From positions 2,170,001 to 2,234,000 of the forward strand of contig NZ_CP010523.2 of the NCBI RefSeq assembly GCF_000828055.2: 64,000 bases of DNA, in the 5' to 3' direction. The stretch comes from Klebsiella variicola. GTDB taxonomy: Bacteria > Pseudomonadota > Gammaproteobacteria > Enterobacterales > Enterobacteriaceae. The notes beneath the pieces are model-generated. The model worked only from the letters and a program-made list of their open reading frames with translations, did not search any database and was not told where the DNA came from. Shown here piece by piece: positions 39,514 through 47,818 of the stretch (positions are counted from its first letter, which is position 1; every line of letters begins with the position of its first letter). The position numbers and the translations under genes were made by a program.

Positions 39514-42500
39514 ATGATCCCACAAATTTCTCAGGCACCAGGGGTAGTTCAGCTGGTGCTGAATTTTTTGCAGGTACTGGAGCAACAGGGTTTTACCGGC
39601 GATACCGCTACCAGCTATGCCGACAGGCTGACGATGGCCACCGACAACAGCGTCTATCAGCTGCTGCCGGATGCGGTCCTTTTCCCGCGTTCTACGGCGG
39701 ACGTGGCCTTGCTGGCGCGCGTCGCCGCCGAACCGCGCTTTACATCGCTGGTCTTCACGCCGCGCGGCGGCGGCACCGGCACCAACGGCCAGGCGCTGAA
39801 CGGCGGGATTATTGTCGATATGTCCCGCTATATGAATCGCATCATTGAGATTAACCCCGAAGAGGGCTGGGTGCGCGTTGAAGCCGGGGTCATCAAAGAT
39901 CAGCTGAACCAGTTTCTTAAACCCTATGGTTACTTCTTTGCACCTGAGCTTTCCACCAGCAACCGCGCCACGCTGGGCGGGATGATAAACACCGACGCGT
40001 CCGGACAGGGATCGCTGGTGTACGGTAAAACGTCGGATCACGTGCTCGGTCTGCGAGCGGTGCTGATGGGCGGCGATATCCTCGACACCCAGGCGGTGCC
40101 GGTAGCGCTGGCGGAGACGCTGGGCAACACCCCATCGACGATTGGCCGGATCTATAACACGGTCTACCAGCGCTGCAAGACGCAGCGTGAACTGATCATT
40201 GATAAGTTTCCTAAACTTAACCGCTTCCTCACCGGGTACGATCTGCGCCATGTCTTTAACGATGAGATGAGCGAGTTCGATCTGACCCGTATTTTAACCG
40301 GTTCGGAAGGCACGCTGGCGTTTATTACCGAAGCGCGGCTGGATATCACCCGCCTGCCGAAGGTGCGCCGTCTGGTCAACGTTAAATATGACTCCTTTGA
40401 CTCCGCGTTGCGTAATGCGCCCTTTATGGTGCAGGCGAAAGCGCTGTCGGTGGAGACTGTCGACTCCAAGGTACTGAATCTGGCGCGCGAGGATATCGTC
40501 TGGCACTCGGTAAGCGAACTGATCACCGACGTGCCGGATAAAGAGATGCTCGGGCTCAATATCGTCGAATTCGCCGGGGATGACGCTACGCTGATTGACC
40601 AGCAGGTCACTACCCTGTGCCAGCGGCTGGATGAGCTGATGGCCGGCAGCGAGGCGGGCGTCATCGGCTGGCAGGTCTGTCACGATCTCGATGGCGTAGA
40701 GCGGATCTACGCCATGCGCAAGAAGGCCGTCGGCCTGTTGGGCAATGCCAAAGGCGCCGCCAAGCCTATTCCTTTCGCTGAAGACACTTGCGTACCGCCT
40801 GAGCATCTGGCGGATTACATCGTCGAGTTCCGCGCGCTGCTCGACAGCCACGGCCTGAGCTACGGCATGTTTGGCCACGTTGATGCCGGGGTGCTGCACG
40901 TGCGCCCGGCGCTGGATATGTGCGATCCGCAGCAGGAGGTGCTGATGAAGCAGATCTCCGATGACGTGGTGGCGCTGACGGCGAAGTATGGCGGCCTGCT
41001 GTGGGGCGAACACGGCAAAGGCTTCCGCGCGGAGTACAGCCCGGCCTTCTTTGGCGAGGCGCTGTACGGCGAACTCAGGAAGATCAAAGCGGTCTTCGAT
41101 CCCGATAACCGCCTGAACCCAGGGAAAATCTGTCCTCCGGAAGGGGTCGACGCGCCGATGATGAAAGTCGATGCGGTGAAGCGCGGCACCTGGGATCGGC
41201 AGATCCCCATCGCGGTGCGCAGCAGCTGGCGCGGGGCGATGGAGTGTAATGGCAACGGGTTGTGCTTCAACTTTGACGTCAAGAGTCCGATGTGTCCGTC
41301 GATGAAAGTCAGCAACCAGCGCATCCACTCGCCGAAAGGGCGCGCGACGCTGGTGCGTGAATGGCTGCGCCTGCTGGCCGACCGCGGCGTCGATCCCAAC
41401 CAGCTGGAGAAGGCGCTGCCGGAGCAGGGCGTCAGCCTGCGTTCGCTGGTGGCGCGCACGCGGAACAGCTGGCATGCGCGTAAAGGGGAATATGACTTCT
41501 CGCACGAGGTCAAAGAGGCGATGTCCGGCTGTCTGGCCTGCAAAGCCTGTTCGACCCAGTGCCCGATCAAAATCGATGTGCCCGAGTTCCGTTCGCGCTT
41601 CCTGCAGCTGTATCACAGCCGCTACCTGCGCCCGGTACGCGACCATCTGGTGGCCTCGGTCGAATCCTATGCGCCGCTGATGGCGCAGGCGCCGAAGACC
41701 TTTAACTTTTTTATTAACCAGCCGTGGCTGAAAAAGCTGTCGGAGAAGCACATCGGGATGGTTGATCTGCCGCTGCTTTCGGCGCCGTCGCTGAAGCAGC
41801 AGATGGCCGGCCACCGCTCTGCCAACATGACGCTGGAGCAGCTCGAAGCGCTGAGCGCTGAGCAGAAAGCGAAGATGGTGCTGGTGGTACAGGATCCCTT
41901 CACCAGCTATTACGACGCCCAGGTGGTGGCCGACTTTATTCGCCTCGTCGAAGCGCTAGGCTATCAGCCGGTGCTGCTGCCATTCTCGCCGAACGGTAAG
42001 GCGCAGCATATTAAAGGATTCCTCACCCGCTTTGCGCGCACCGCGCAGAAGACGGCTGACTTCCTCAATCGCGTGGCGCAGCTTGGCATGCCGCTGGTCG
42101 GCGTCGATCCGGCGCTGGTGCTCTGCTACCGCGATGAGTATAAGCAAACCCTTGGCGATAAGCGCGGCGATTTCCAGGTGCTGTTAGTCCATGAGTGGTT
42201 GCCGAAGGCGTTGACGACCGCCGCCCGTCCCGAACAGGGAGGCGAGCCCTGGTACCTGTTCGGTCACTGTACGGAAGTGACTGCGCTACCGGCGGCGACA
42301 AAACAGTGGGCAGAGATTTTTGCCCACTTTGGCGCGAAACTGGAAAACGTCAGCGTTGGGTGTTGCGGGATGGCAGGGACCTATGGCCATGAAGTGAAAA
42401 ACCATGCCAACTCGCTGGCCATTTACGCGCTCTCCTGGCAGCAGGCGATGCAGCGGCTGCCGCGTAACCGCTGTCTGGTGACGGGCTACTCCTGCCGCAG

Positions 42501-42570
42501 TCAGGTGAAGCGCATTGAAGGCAGCGGCGTTCGCCATCCGCTGCAGGCGTTACTGGAGATAATAGGATGA
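39514..42570 (+). CDS. ydiJ: FAD/Fe-S oxidoreductase YdiJ
   Basis: This 1018-residue flavo-iron-sulfur protein oxidises a 2-hydroxyacid; D-2-hydroxyglutarate has been proposed for the family, but I would not treat the substrate as settled. From the N-terminus: a PCMH-type FAD-binding domain (TPRGGGTGTNGQALNGG, about 75-95), the FAD-oxidase C domain (FGHVDAGVLHVRP; GEHGKGFR), a 4Fe-4S segment (CLACKACSTQCP, near 675) and a CCG domain (CCGMAGTYGHE, near 950). The ATG at 39514 matches E. coli; a GTG lies immediately before it. It overlaps menI by four bases (ATGA). Confidence 0.93.
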   Translation: MIPQISQAPGVVQLVLNFLQVLEQQGFTGDTATSYADRLTMATDNSVYQLLPDAVLFPRSTADVALLARVAAEPRFTSLVFTPRGGGTGTNGQALNGGIIVDMSRYMNRIIEINPEEGWVRVEAGVIKDQLNQFLKPYGYFFAPELSTSNRATLGGMINTDASGQGSLVYGKTSDHVLGLRAVLMGGDILDTQAVPVALAETLGNTPSTIGRIYNTVYQRCKTQRELIIDKFPKLNRFLTGYDLRHVFNDEMSEFDLTRILTGSEGTLAFITEARLDITRLPKVRRLVNVKYDSFDSALRNAPFMVQAKALSVETVDSKVLNLAREDIVWHSVSELITDVPDKEMLGLNIVEFAGDDATLIDQQVTTLCQRLDELMAGSEAGVIGWQVCHDLDGVERIYAMRKKAVGLLGNAKGAAKPIPFAEDTCVPPEHLADYIVEFRALLDSHGLSYGMFGHVDAGVLHVRPALDMCDPQQEVLMKQISDDVVALTAKYGGLLWGEHGKGFRAEYSPAFFGEALYGELRKIKAVFDPDNRLNPGKICPPEGVDAPMMKVDAVKRGTWDRQIPIAVRSSWRGAMECNGNGLCFNFDVKSPMCPSMKVSNQRIHSPKGRATLVREWLRLLADRGVDPNQLEKALPEQGVSLRSLVARTRNSWHARKGEYDFSHEVKEAMSGCLACKACSTQCPIKIDVPEFRSRFLQLYHSRYLRPVRDHLVASVESYAPLMAQAPKTFNFFINQPWLKKLSEKHIGMVDLPLLSAPSLKQQMAGHRSANMTLEQLEALSAEQKAKMVLVVQDPFTSYYDAQVVADFIRLVEALGYQPVLLPFSPNGKAQHIKGFLTRFARTAQKTADFLNRVAQLGMPLVGVDPALVLCYRDEYKQTLGDKRGDFQVLLVHEWLPKALTTAARPEQGGEPWYLFGHCTEVTALPAATKQWAEIFAHFGAKLENVSVGCCGMAGTYGHEVKNHANSLAIYALSWQQAMQRLPRNRCLVTGYSCRSQVKRIEGSGVRHPLQALLEIIG

Positions 42571-42976
42571 TTTGGAAACGTCAGGCCACGCTGGAGCAGC
42601 TCAACCGGCTCGGTGAGGGAAACATGGTAGGGCTGCTCGATATTCGCTTTGAGACCTTTACCGACGATACGCTGGAGGCCACGATGCCGGTGGATAGCCG
42701 TACGCAGCAGCCGTTTGGCCTGCTGCACGGCGGGGCCTCGGTGGTGCTGGCGGAGACCCTGGGGTCGGTAGCGGGTTATCTGTGCAGCGAAGGCGAACAG
42801 AAGGTGGTGGGGCTGGAGGTTAACGCCAACCACATTCGTTCGGCGCGCGGGGCCGGGTGCGGGGGGTCTGTAAAGCGCTGCATGTCGGCACTCGTCATCA
42901 GGTCTGGCAAATCGAAATCTTCGACGAACAGTCGCGATTATGCTGTTCATCGCGGCTAACCACCGCAGTAATATAA
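42567..42976 (+). pseudogene. menI: 1,4-dihydroxy-2-naphthoyl-CoA hydrolase MenI, frameshifted
   Basis: MenI (YdiI) is a hotdog-fold thioesterase that releases DHNA from its CoA ester in menaquinone synthesis. The first ~94 residues match E. coli YdiI, including the catalytic region FGLLHGGASVVLAETLGS. After HIRSAR the reading frame departs from the family: GAGGGCCGG is expected but GGGGCCGG is present (42847-42854), a one-base deletion. Restoring one base gives 136 residues ending RLTTAVI with stop at 42974-42976. As it stands the frame ends at 42959 with an unrelated ~36-residue tail. It is either a real inactivation or a sequencing error in a GC-rich run. Confidence 0.88.
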
Positions 42977-42985
42977 GCCGTGACC

Positions 42986-43010
42986 GGGAGGCGAATAGCC
43001 TCCCTTTTTT
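42986..43010 (+). terminator. Terminator after menI
   Basis: The stem GGGAGGC / GCCTCCC (loop GAATA) is followed by six T, ten bases after the restored menI stop. Confidence 0.9.
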
Positions 43011-43179
43011 CAGGGTAATAAACGGTAACGGGTTTGTCAGGACCAGAGATTTTGTCGCACGGACCACCCTGCAGCGGCAAGGAATTATCTAATAAATATA
43101 TTATTGCCGATCCACTCGCGTTATATATGCTACTCTTTTCAATACTAAATGCTTAAAGGTAACAAGAGGACGGTTAACC

Positions 43180-43428
43180 ATGGGTATTCTTTCCTGGATC
43201 ATTTTTGGACTTATTGCCGGTATTTTAGCCAAGTGGATTATGCCGGGGAAAGACGGCGGCGGGTTTATTGTCACCGTTATTCTGGGGATCATCGGCGCCG
43301 TGGTCGGCGGCTGGATCAGTACCCTGTTTGGTTTTGGCAAGGTCGACGGGTTTAATTTCGGCAGCTTTGTGGTTGCGGTAATCGGCGCGCTGGTCGTGCT
43401 GTTTATCTACCGGAAAGTGCGCAGTTAA
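43180..43428 (+). CDS. GlsB/YeaQ/YmgE-family stress membrane protein
   Basis: This 82-residue inner-membrane protein has three hydrophobic helices separated by glycine-rich turns: MGILSWIIFGLIAGILAKW, then IVTVILGIIGAVVGGWIS, then FVVAVIGALVVLFIY. This is the transglycosylase-associated/YeaQ family, often induced by general stress, with unknown function. The start at 43180 is preceded by AAGAGG. It is a single-gene unit with its own terminator and marks the left edge of the block that differs from E. coli. Confidence 0.85.
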   Translation: MGILSWIIFGLIAGILAKWIMPGKDGGGFIVTVILGIIGAVVGGWISTLFGFGKVDGFNFGSFVVAVIGALVVLFIYRKVRS

Positions 43429-43460
43429 TTCTCTGCCATTCTGTTTCATTCTCGTTAACA

Positions 43461-43490
43461 AAGCTGCCGCGATAAGCGGCAGCTTTTTTT
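43461..43490 (+). terminator. Terminator of the YeaQ-family gene
   Basis: GCTGCCGC / GCGGCAGC (loop GATAA) is followed by seven T. Confidence 0.9.
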
Positions 43491-43525
43491 ATTGCAGTGC
43501 CCAGGTCAGGCGACCCGCGCAAGGG

Positions 43526-43846
43526 CTATTGCCCGTCGGCATCCCCGGTAACGGGCACCACCTCAACGTGAACTTCGTAGTGCTTCGCCGGGCTGGCCGG
43601 GATCAGCGCGGTCAGTTTGTTAATGGTTTCTGCCGGCGTATCGGTCGCTACCGTGGCCGAAAACAGCACCGGTCTGTGCGGCGGAAGCTGCGGCGGGAAC
43701 GGCGGCAGGGGGCCACGGCCCATCTCCAGCGGGGGGCGGGCCCCGTTATCAACGGCGGGCGCCGGGACGTCGGTTTTATCGGCCGCAAAGGCGCTGGCGG
43801 CGGCAACCGCGGCGATGGCGAACAGGGCAGTCATAGCTTTTTTCAT
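43526..43846 (-). CDS. Pro-rich exported protein of unknown function
   Basis: This 106-residue protein has a signal peptide (MKKAMTALFAIAAVAAASAF|AADK, cleaved near 21-23). A Pro-rich stretch follows (PPLEMGRGPLPPFPPQLPPH, about 38-57), then a short domain ending in HYEVHVEVVPVTGDADGQ. I recognise no family. Start 43846 is chosen over the frame open from 43867 because GAGGAATACC precedes it and the signal peptide is clean. It is convergent with the YeaQ-family gene. Confidence 0.65.
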   Translation of the reverse strand: MKKAMTALFAIAAVAAASAFAADKTDVPAPAVDNGARPPLEMGRGPLPPFPPQLPPHRPVLFSATVATDTPAETINKLTALIPASPAKHYEVHVEVVPVTGDADGQ

Positions 43847-43990
43847 CTGGTATTCCTCGATTAGCAAGTACCAAAAGAGTAGAGGGCGGCGGCAGGCGGG
43901 ACAATCCCATGCGACGCGAATCCTCTGAATCTCCTTTTTTCTTCGCGAATGTGAAGGTCAGATGAGAGCTTGTGTCATTGGGGAAGCATT

Positions 43991-44062
43991 TTAGTTCAGC
44001 AGTACGCTCATAATCAGCAGCACGGCCATGCACATCGACATAATACTGATATCAACAATCAT
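43991..44062 (-). CDS. Possible 23-residue small membrane protein
   Basis: The frame reads MIVDISIMSMCMAVLLIMSVLLN, a single hydrophobic segment of the type seen in enterobacterial one-helix small proteins. The preceding AAAGA is only a weak ribosome-binding site, and the frame could be chance. It lies in the gap 43847-44454, where nothing else is coding. Confidence 0.3.
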   Translation of the reverse strand: MIVDISIMSMCMAVLLIMSVLLN

Positions 44063-44261
44063 TCTTTACGACAAAAGCTCCAGCAAACGGGTACGGCACG
44101 GCGGCGACGTCAAAGCACGTATTATAGTGGTTAAAGATTGTACCCTGGCATATATTCACTGGACAAATGATTATTCGCCAGACGTTGCCTGAGTTGCCCG
44201 CGCCTGACCATAGCGCCATGACCACGACCGGTTCCACACCTTGCAACCAGCGCTCAGCGGA

Positions 44262-44286
44262 GCAACATGAGGATGGCTCATGTTGC
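44262..44286 (+). promoter_or_regulatory. Perfect hairpin in the mesX upstream region
   Basis: GCAACATGAG / CTCATGTTGC form a perfect 10-bp stem with loop GATGG, about 170 bases before mesX. No T-run follows, so it is not a simple terminator. It could be a leader structure or an operator. The 608-bp gap 43847-44454 holds this, the possible small ORF above and nothing else I can name. Confidence 0.4.
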
Positions 44287-44454
44287 AATGAATTTAAGTC
44301 GCTTTCCCTCCACCGCCGACTCTGGCAAAAATAGACTCATTAACGAATCAACAACATTTATCGGTTGAAGCGCGCCAGGCCTGACCCCGCGTTGCTTGTG
44401 GAATGGCAATCTGCTCATTCAGCTTCATACCCAACACCAGAATGGACAATCGCC

Positions 44455-45435
44455 ATGACTAACGAATTTACCTATACGATTAAGCGCAGTCGTTTTGATG
44501 AAAACTATAACCCCGCGGAAAATACGCGTATTACCACCAACTTTGCCAATTTAGCCAGAGGGGAGAACCGTCAGGAAAATCTGCGCAATACGTTAATCAT
44601 GATGAATAACCGGTTTAATACCCTGGCGCACTGGGATAATCCTCATAACGATCGCTATGCGGTGGAACTGGATATTATTTCTGTCGAGATGAATATTGCT
44701 CAGAATGGCGCCAGCTTCCCGGTGATAGAGATCCTGCAAACGCATATTGTCGATAAAAAGAGCGGAGAGCGCCATGCCGGTATCGCCGGTAATAACTTCT
44801 CCTCCTATGTGCGGGATTATGATTTTAGCGTGCTGCTGCTGGAACATAATAAAAACCGGGGTAGCTTTAGCGTGCCCGATAACTTTGGCGAGCTGCATGG
44901 CAATATCTTTAAGGATTTCGTGCAATCCAGCGCCTATAAGGCCAGCTTCAGCAAGGCGCCGGTGATTTGCCTGAGCGTCTCCAGCAAAGATGTTTACCGG
45001 CGTACCGGTAATGAACATCCGGTCCTCGGCATTGAATATGCTCAGGATGGCGTGTCGCTGACGGAGCGCTATTTCAGCAAAATGGGCCTGCAGGTGCGCT
45101 ATTTTATGCCGAAGCACAGTGTCGCGCCGTTAGCCTTTTATTTTACCGGCGATCTGCTCAGCGATTACACCAGCCTGGAGCTGATCGCGACCATCAGCAC
45201 GATGGAGACGTTCCAGAAAATATACCGCCCGGAGATCTACAATGCCAATTCCGCGGCGGGGCAATACTATCAACCCAATCTCAACCACCTGGATCATTCA
45301 TTAACAAAAATTGTTTATGACCGGGAAGAGCGCAGCCTGTTGGCGATAGAGCAGGGTAAATTTACACAACAACATTTTATCAACCCGCACAAGACGTTGC
45401 TTGAGCAATGGTCTGCTAACTTCGCGCTTTGCTAA
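44455..45435 (+). CDS. mesX: DUF1852 protein MesX, partner of folate-independent methionine synthase
   Basis: This 326-residue cytoplasmic protein is of the DUF1852 family, called MesX in work on folate-independent methionine synthases, where it is needed together with the core-MetE protein MesD and oxygen. Recognition rests on the family sequence (NFANLARGENRQENLRNTLI; YVRDYDFSVLLLEHN) and on strict adjacency to mesD. Start MTNEFTYTIKRSRFDENYNP at 44455 is chosen by similarity; the frame open from 44365 is longer but unsupported. No known cofactor motif is visible. The overlap of frames with mesD is avoided if mesD starts at 45459, leaving 23 bases. Confidence 0.82.
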   Translation: MTNEFTYTIKRSRFDENYNPAENTRITTNFANLARGENRQENLRNTLIMMNNRFNTLAHWDNPHNDRYAVELDIISVEMNIAQNGASFPVIEILQTHIVDKKSGERHAGIAGNNFSSYVRDYDFSVLLLEHNKNRGSFSVPDNFGELHGNIFKDFVQSSAYKASFSKAPVICLSVSSKDVYRRTGNEHPVLGIEYAQDGVSLTERYFSKMGLQVRYFMPKHSVAPLAFYFTGDLLSDYTSLELIATISTMETFQKIYRPEIYNANSAAGQYYQPNLNHLDHSLTKIVYDREERSLLAIEQGKFTQQHFINPHKTLLEQWSANFALC

Positions 45436-45458
45436 ACCAAAATAAAAGGCTACTTATT

Positions 45459-46490
45459 ATGAAAACATGGCTTCCGACATCGACCGCTGGCAGTTTACCG
45501 AAACCGTCCTGGCTGGCGCAGCCAGAGACCCTGTGGTCGCCCTGGAAACTGTCCAGCGAGGAATTACTGGCCGGCAAGCGCGATGCCCTGCGTTTGTCTC
45601 TCGACGACCAGCTGCGTGCCGGGATCGATATTGTCAGCGACGGCGAGCAAACGCGGCAGCACTTTGTCACCACCTTTATTGAGCACCTCAGCGGCGTTGA
45701 TTTTGCCAAACGCGAGATCGTGAAAATTCGTAACCGCTATGAGGCCAGTGTTCCAACCGTGGTGGGCGCCGTGGAGCGCCAGAAACCGGTCTTCGTGGAG
45801 GACGCGCGTTATCTGCGTCAGCTCACCAGTCAGCCGATCAAATGGGCGCTGCCAGGCCCAATGACCATGATCGACACGCTGTATGACAACCACTATAAAA
45901 GCCGGGAAAAGCTGGCCTGGGAGTTCGCCAAAATCCTTAATCAGGAAGCGAAAGAGTTAGAGGCCGCCGGGGTCGATATTATTCAGTTCGATGAGCCGGC
46001 CTTCAACGTCTTCTTTGATGAAGTCAACGACTGGGGGATCGCCGCCTTAGAAAGAGCGACCGAAGGGCTGAAGTGCGAGACGGCGGTGCATATCTGCTAC
46101 GGCTACGGCATCAAGGCGAATACCGACTGGAAAAAAACGCTGGGTTCTGAGTGGCGACAGTATGAGGAGGCCTTCCCGCAGCTGCAGAAATCCTCCCTCG
46201 ATATTATCTCTCTCGAGTGCCACAACTCGCGGGTGCCGATGGATCTGCTGGAACTGATCCGCGGTAAAAAGGTGATGGTCGGGGCGATCGATGTCGCCAG
46301 TCATGCTATCGAAACCCCGGAAGAGGTGGCTGAAACCCTGCGCAAGGCGCTGGCGTTCGTCGATGCCGACAAACTCTACCCGTCCACCAACTGCGGTATG
46401 GCGCCGCTGCCGCGCCATGTCGCGACCGGCAAACTGCATGCCCTGAGCGCCGGCGCCGAGATCGTTCGCCGCGAGCTGGCGGCAAAGTAA
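45459..46490 (+). CDS. mesD: Core-MetE methionine synthase MesD
   Basis: This 343-residue protein corresponds only to the C-terminal catalytic barrel of cobalamin-independent MetE and lacks the N-terminal folate-binding half. Zinc ligands are visible: His and Cys in VHICYGYG, Glu in SLECHNSR and Cys in STNCGMAPLP. Families of this size make methionine from homocysteine without methyl-folate; with DUF1852 upstream it fits MesD. The methyl donor is not known to me. Start MKTWLPTSTAGSLPKPSWLA is chosen by family; the frame from 45429 overlaps mesX. It is co-transcribed with mesX. Confidence 0.82.
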   Translation: MKTWLPTSTAGSLPKPSWLAQPETLWSPWKLSSEELLAGKRDALRLSLDDQLRAGIDIVSDGEQTRQHFVTTFIEHLSGVDFAKREIVKIRNRYEASVPTVVGAVERQKPVFVEDARYLRQLTSQPIKWALPGPMTMIDTLYDNHYKSREKLAWEFAKILNQEAKELEAAGVDIIQFDEPAFNVFFDEVNDWGIAALERATEGLKCETAVHICYGYGIKANTDWKKTLGSEWRQYEEAFPQLQKSSLDIISLECHNSRVPMDLLELIRGKKVMVGAIDVASHAIETPEEVAETLRKALAFVDADKLYPSTNCGMAPLPRHVATGKLHALSAGAEIVRRELAAK

Positions 46491-46549
46491 GGCGGGGCGC
46501 ATTCCCGTTATCTTCCTCTGGCGGTGTCACTCATCGCCGGTTCACCTCC

Positions 46550-46571
46550 TGAGCGGGCTGTTGCCCGCTCA
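46550..46571. terminator. Hairpin between convergent mesD and MFS gene
   Basis: TGAGCGGGC / GCCCGCTCA is a perfect 9-bp stem with a 4-base loop and no T-run on either strand. Confidence 0.4.
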
Positions 46572-46574
46572 GCG

Positions 46575-47807
46575 TCATGTTGCCGCCAGCGGGCGGCAGA
46601 TCGCCCGCAGGGCGACGGCACTGCACAGCGGAAACAGCGCCAGCAGGAGCCAGGGATAAACCGCCTGCGGCGAGGGGGTGAGCGCCTGGTCAAGCAAATG
46701 ACCGAGCAGTAAATTTCCGGCTAACACCGCGCACCCCCCCGCGGTGGCGAGCGCCCCGTAGTGGGCGCCCAGCGTCGACTCCTCAGCGAACAGGGGGATC
46801 AGATCCTTGGCTGAGGGCACCAGCAACATCTGGCCGAGGGTGAGCAGCGTGACAAAGCAGGCCGACGGCACTAATCGCAGCCAGCCTTCGGCGGGCGGGG
46901 TGGCGGCAAATAACGCCACGCTGACAAAAGAAGCCGACAGCAGCAGAAAGCCCACCGGCAGGATGCGCACGGCGCCAATTCGTCGGGCGAAGCGGGCGAG
47001 AGGGAGCTGCAGGGTGATAATCAACAGCGAGGCCAGCATAAAGAGCGGCGCCAGATCCTGCTCACGACCGCCGGAACGTTGGATCTCCACCGGCAGGGCG
47101 AGGTACAGCTGGTTGTAGCTCAACAGCCAGGAGCTGTAGGCGAGAATAAACGCGACAAAGCGCGGCTGGCGCAAAGGCATCCACCATGGGACTCGTCTGC
47201 GCGTTGTTGTCGTGTGCCCGTCGGCGGGCAGACAGAAAAAGAGCACCAGCAGCGCCAGGAGAAAGATTCCCGCGCCGGCGAGGGCGATATGCCGAAAGCC
47301 GATCCCGCTCAGCAGGCCTCCGGCCACCGGGCCGATAACCGCCCCCAGCTCACCGCACACCGCAAACAGCGCAAACCACTCGGCGCGGCTGCGTTTCCCG
47401 TTGGCCTGGCTGTGGGTACCGGTCCGCGCCAGCAGGGCCTCGATCGACGGGGAAAACAGAGCGCCGCCGACGCCGGTCAGGCAGGCGCCGAGGATAATGG
47501 GCCACAGCGACGTAGCGCACGCCAGCAGCAGATAACCGGCGACGCGAACGACGCAGCCGGCGAGGATGATGGCCTTAGCGCCATAGCGGTCGGCCAGCGT
47601 CCCGCCGATGATAAACATGCCCTGCTGAGAGAAGGTGCGCAGCCCGAGGATCAGGCCGATAAGTCCCCCCGAGAGCAGCATGTCGTCGCGCAGGAAGAGG
47701 GCGAGGAAAGGAACGACCGCGTAAAAGCCAATATTAAAAACGAACTGACTTCCCAGTAACACGGGAGGCCAGAGGGTTGCCGCAGGGCGCAGGGAGAAGA
47801 GAGGCAT
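46575..47807 (-). CDS. MFS transporter linked to an iron-type ABC importer
   Basis: This 410-residue protein has 12 predicted helices and major-facilitator motifs (GGTLADRYGAKAII between helices 2 and 3; GVGGALFSPSIEALLAR; GELGAVIGPVAGGLLSG). It resembles the drug/siderophore exporter branch. It follows the ABC ATPase gene by 11 bases and is the last gene of the four-gene Fur-box operon. In such settings MFS proteins either export a metallophore or move it or its products across the inner membrane. Which applies is unknown. No siderophore synthesis gene is nearby. Confidence 0.8.
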   Translation of the reverse strand: MPLFSLRPAATLWPPVLLGSQFVFNIGFYAVVPFLALFLRDDMLLSGGLIGLILGLRTFSQQGMFIIGGTLADRYGAKAIILAGCVVRVAGYLLLACATSLWPIILGACLTGVGGALFSPSIEALLARTGTHSQANGKRSRAEWFALFAVCGELGAVIGPVAGGLLSGIGFRHIALAGAGIFLLALLVLFFCLPADGHTTTTRRRVPWWMPLRQPRFVAFILAYSSWLLSYNQLYLALPVEIQRSGGREQDLAPLFMLASLLIITLQLPLARFARRIGAVRILPVGFLLLSASFVSVALFAATPPAEGWLRLVPSACFVTLLTLGQMLLVPSAKDLIPLFAEESTLGAHYGALATAGGCAVLAGNLLLGHLLDQALTPSPQAVYPWLLLALFPLCSAVALRAICRPLAAT

Positions 47808-47818
47808 ATCCGCCCAAC

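Noticed and set aside
40294-41814. 506-codon open frame antisense to ydiJ
   Set aside because: Shadow of a conserved oxidoreductase gene; the composition (His/Arg/Gln-rich) is typical of reverse-strand translation.
42855-42959. Alternative C-terminus of MenI as a genuine variant
   Set aside because: The other frame continues the family sequence exactly to its stop, so the visible tail is a frameshift product.
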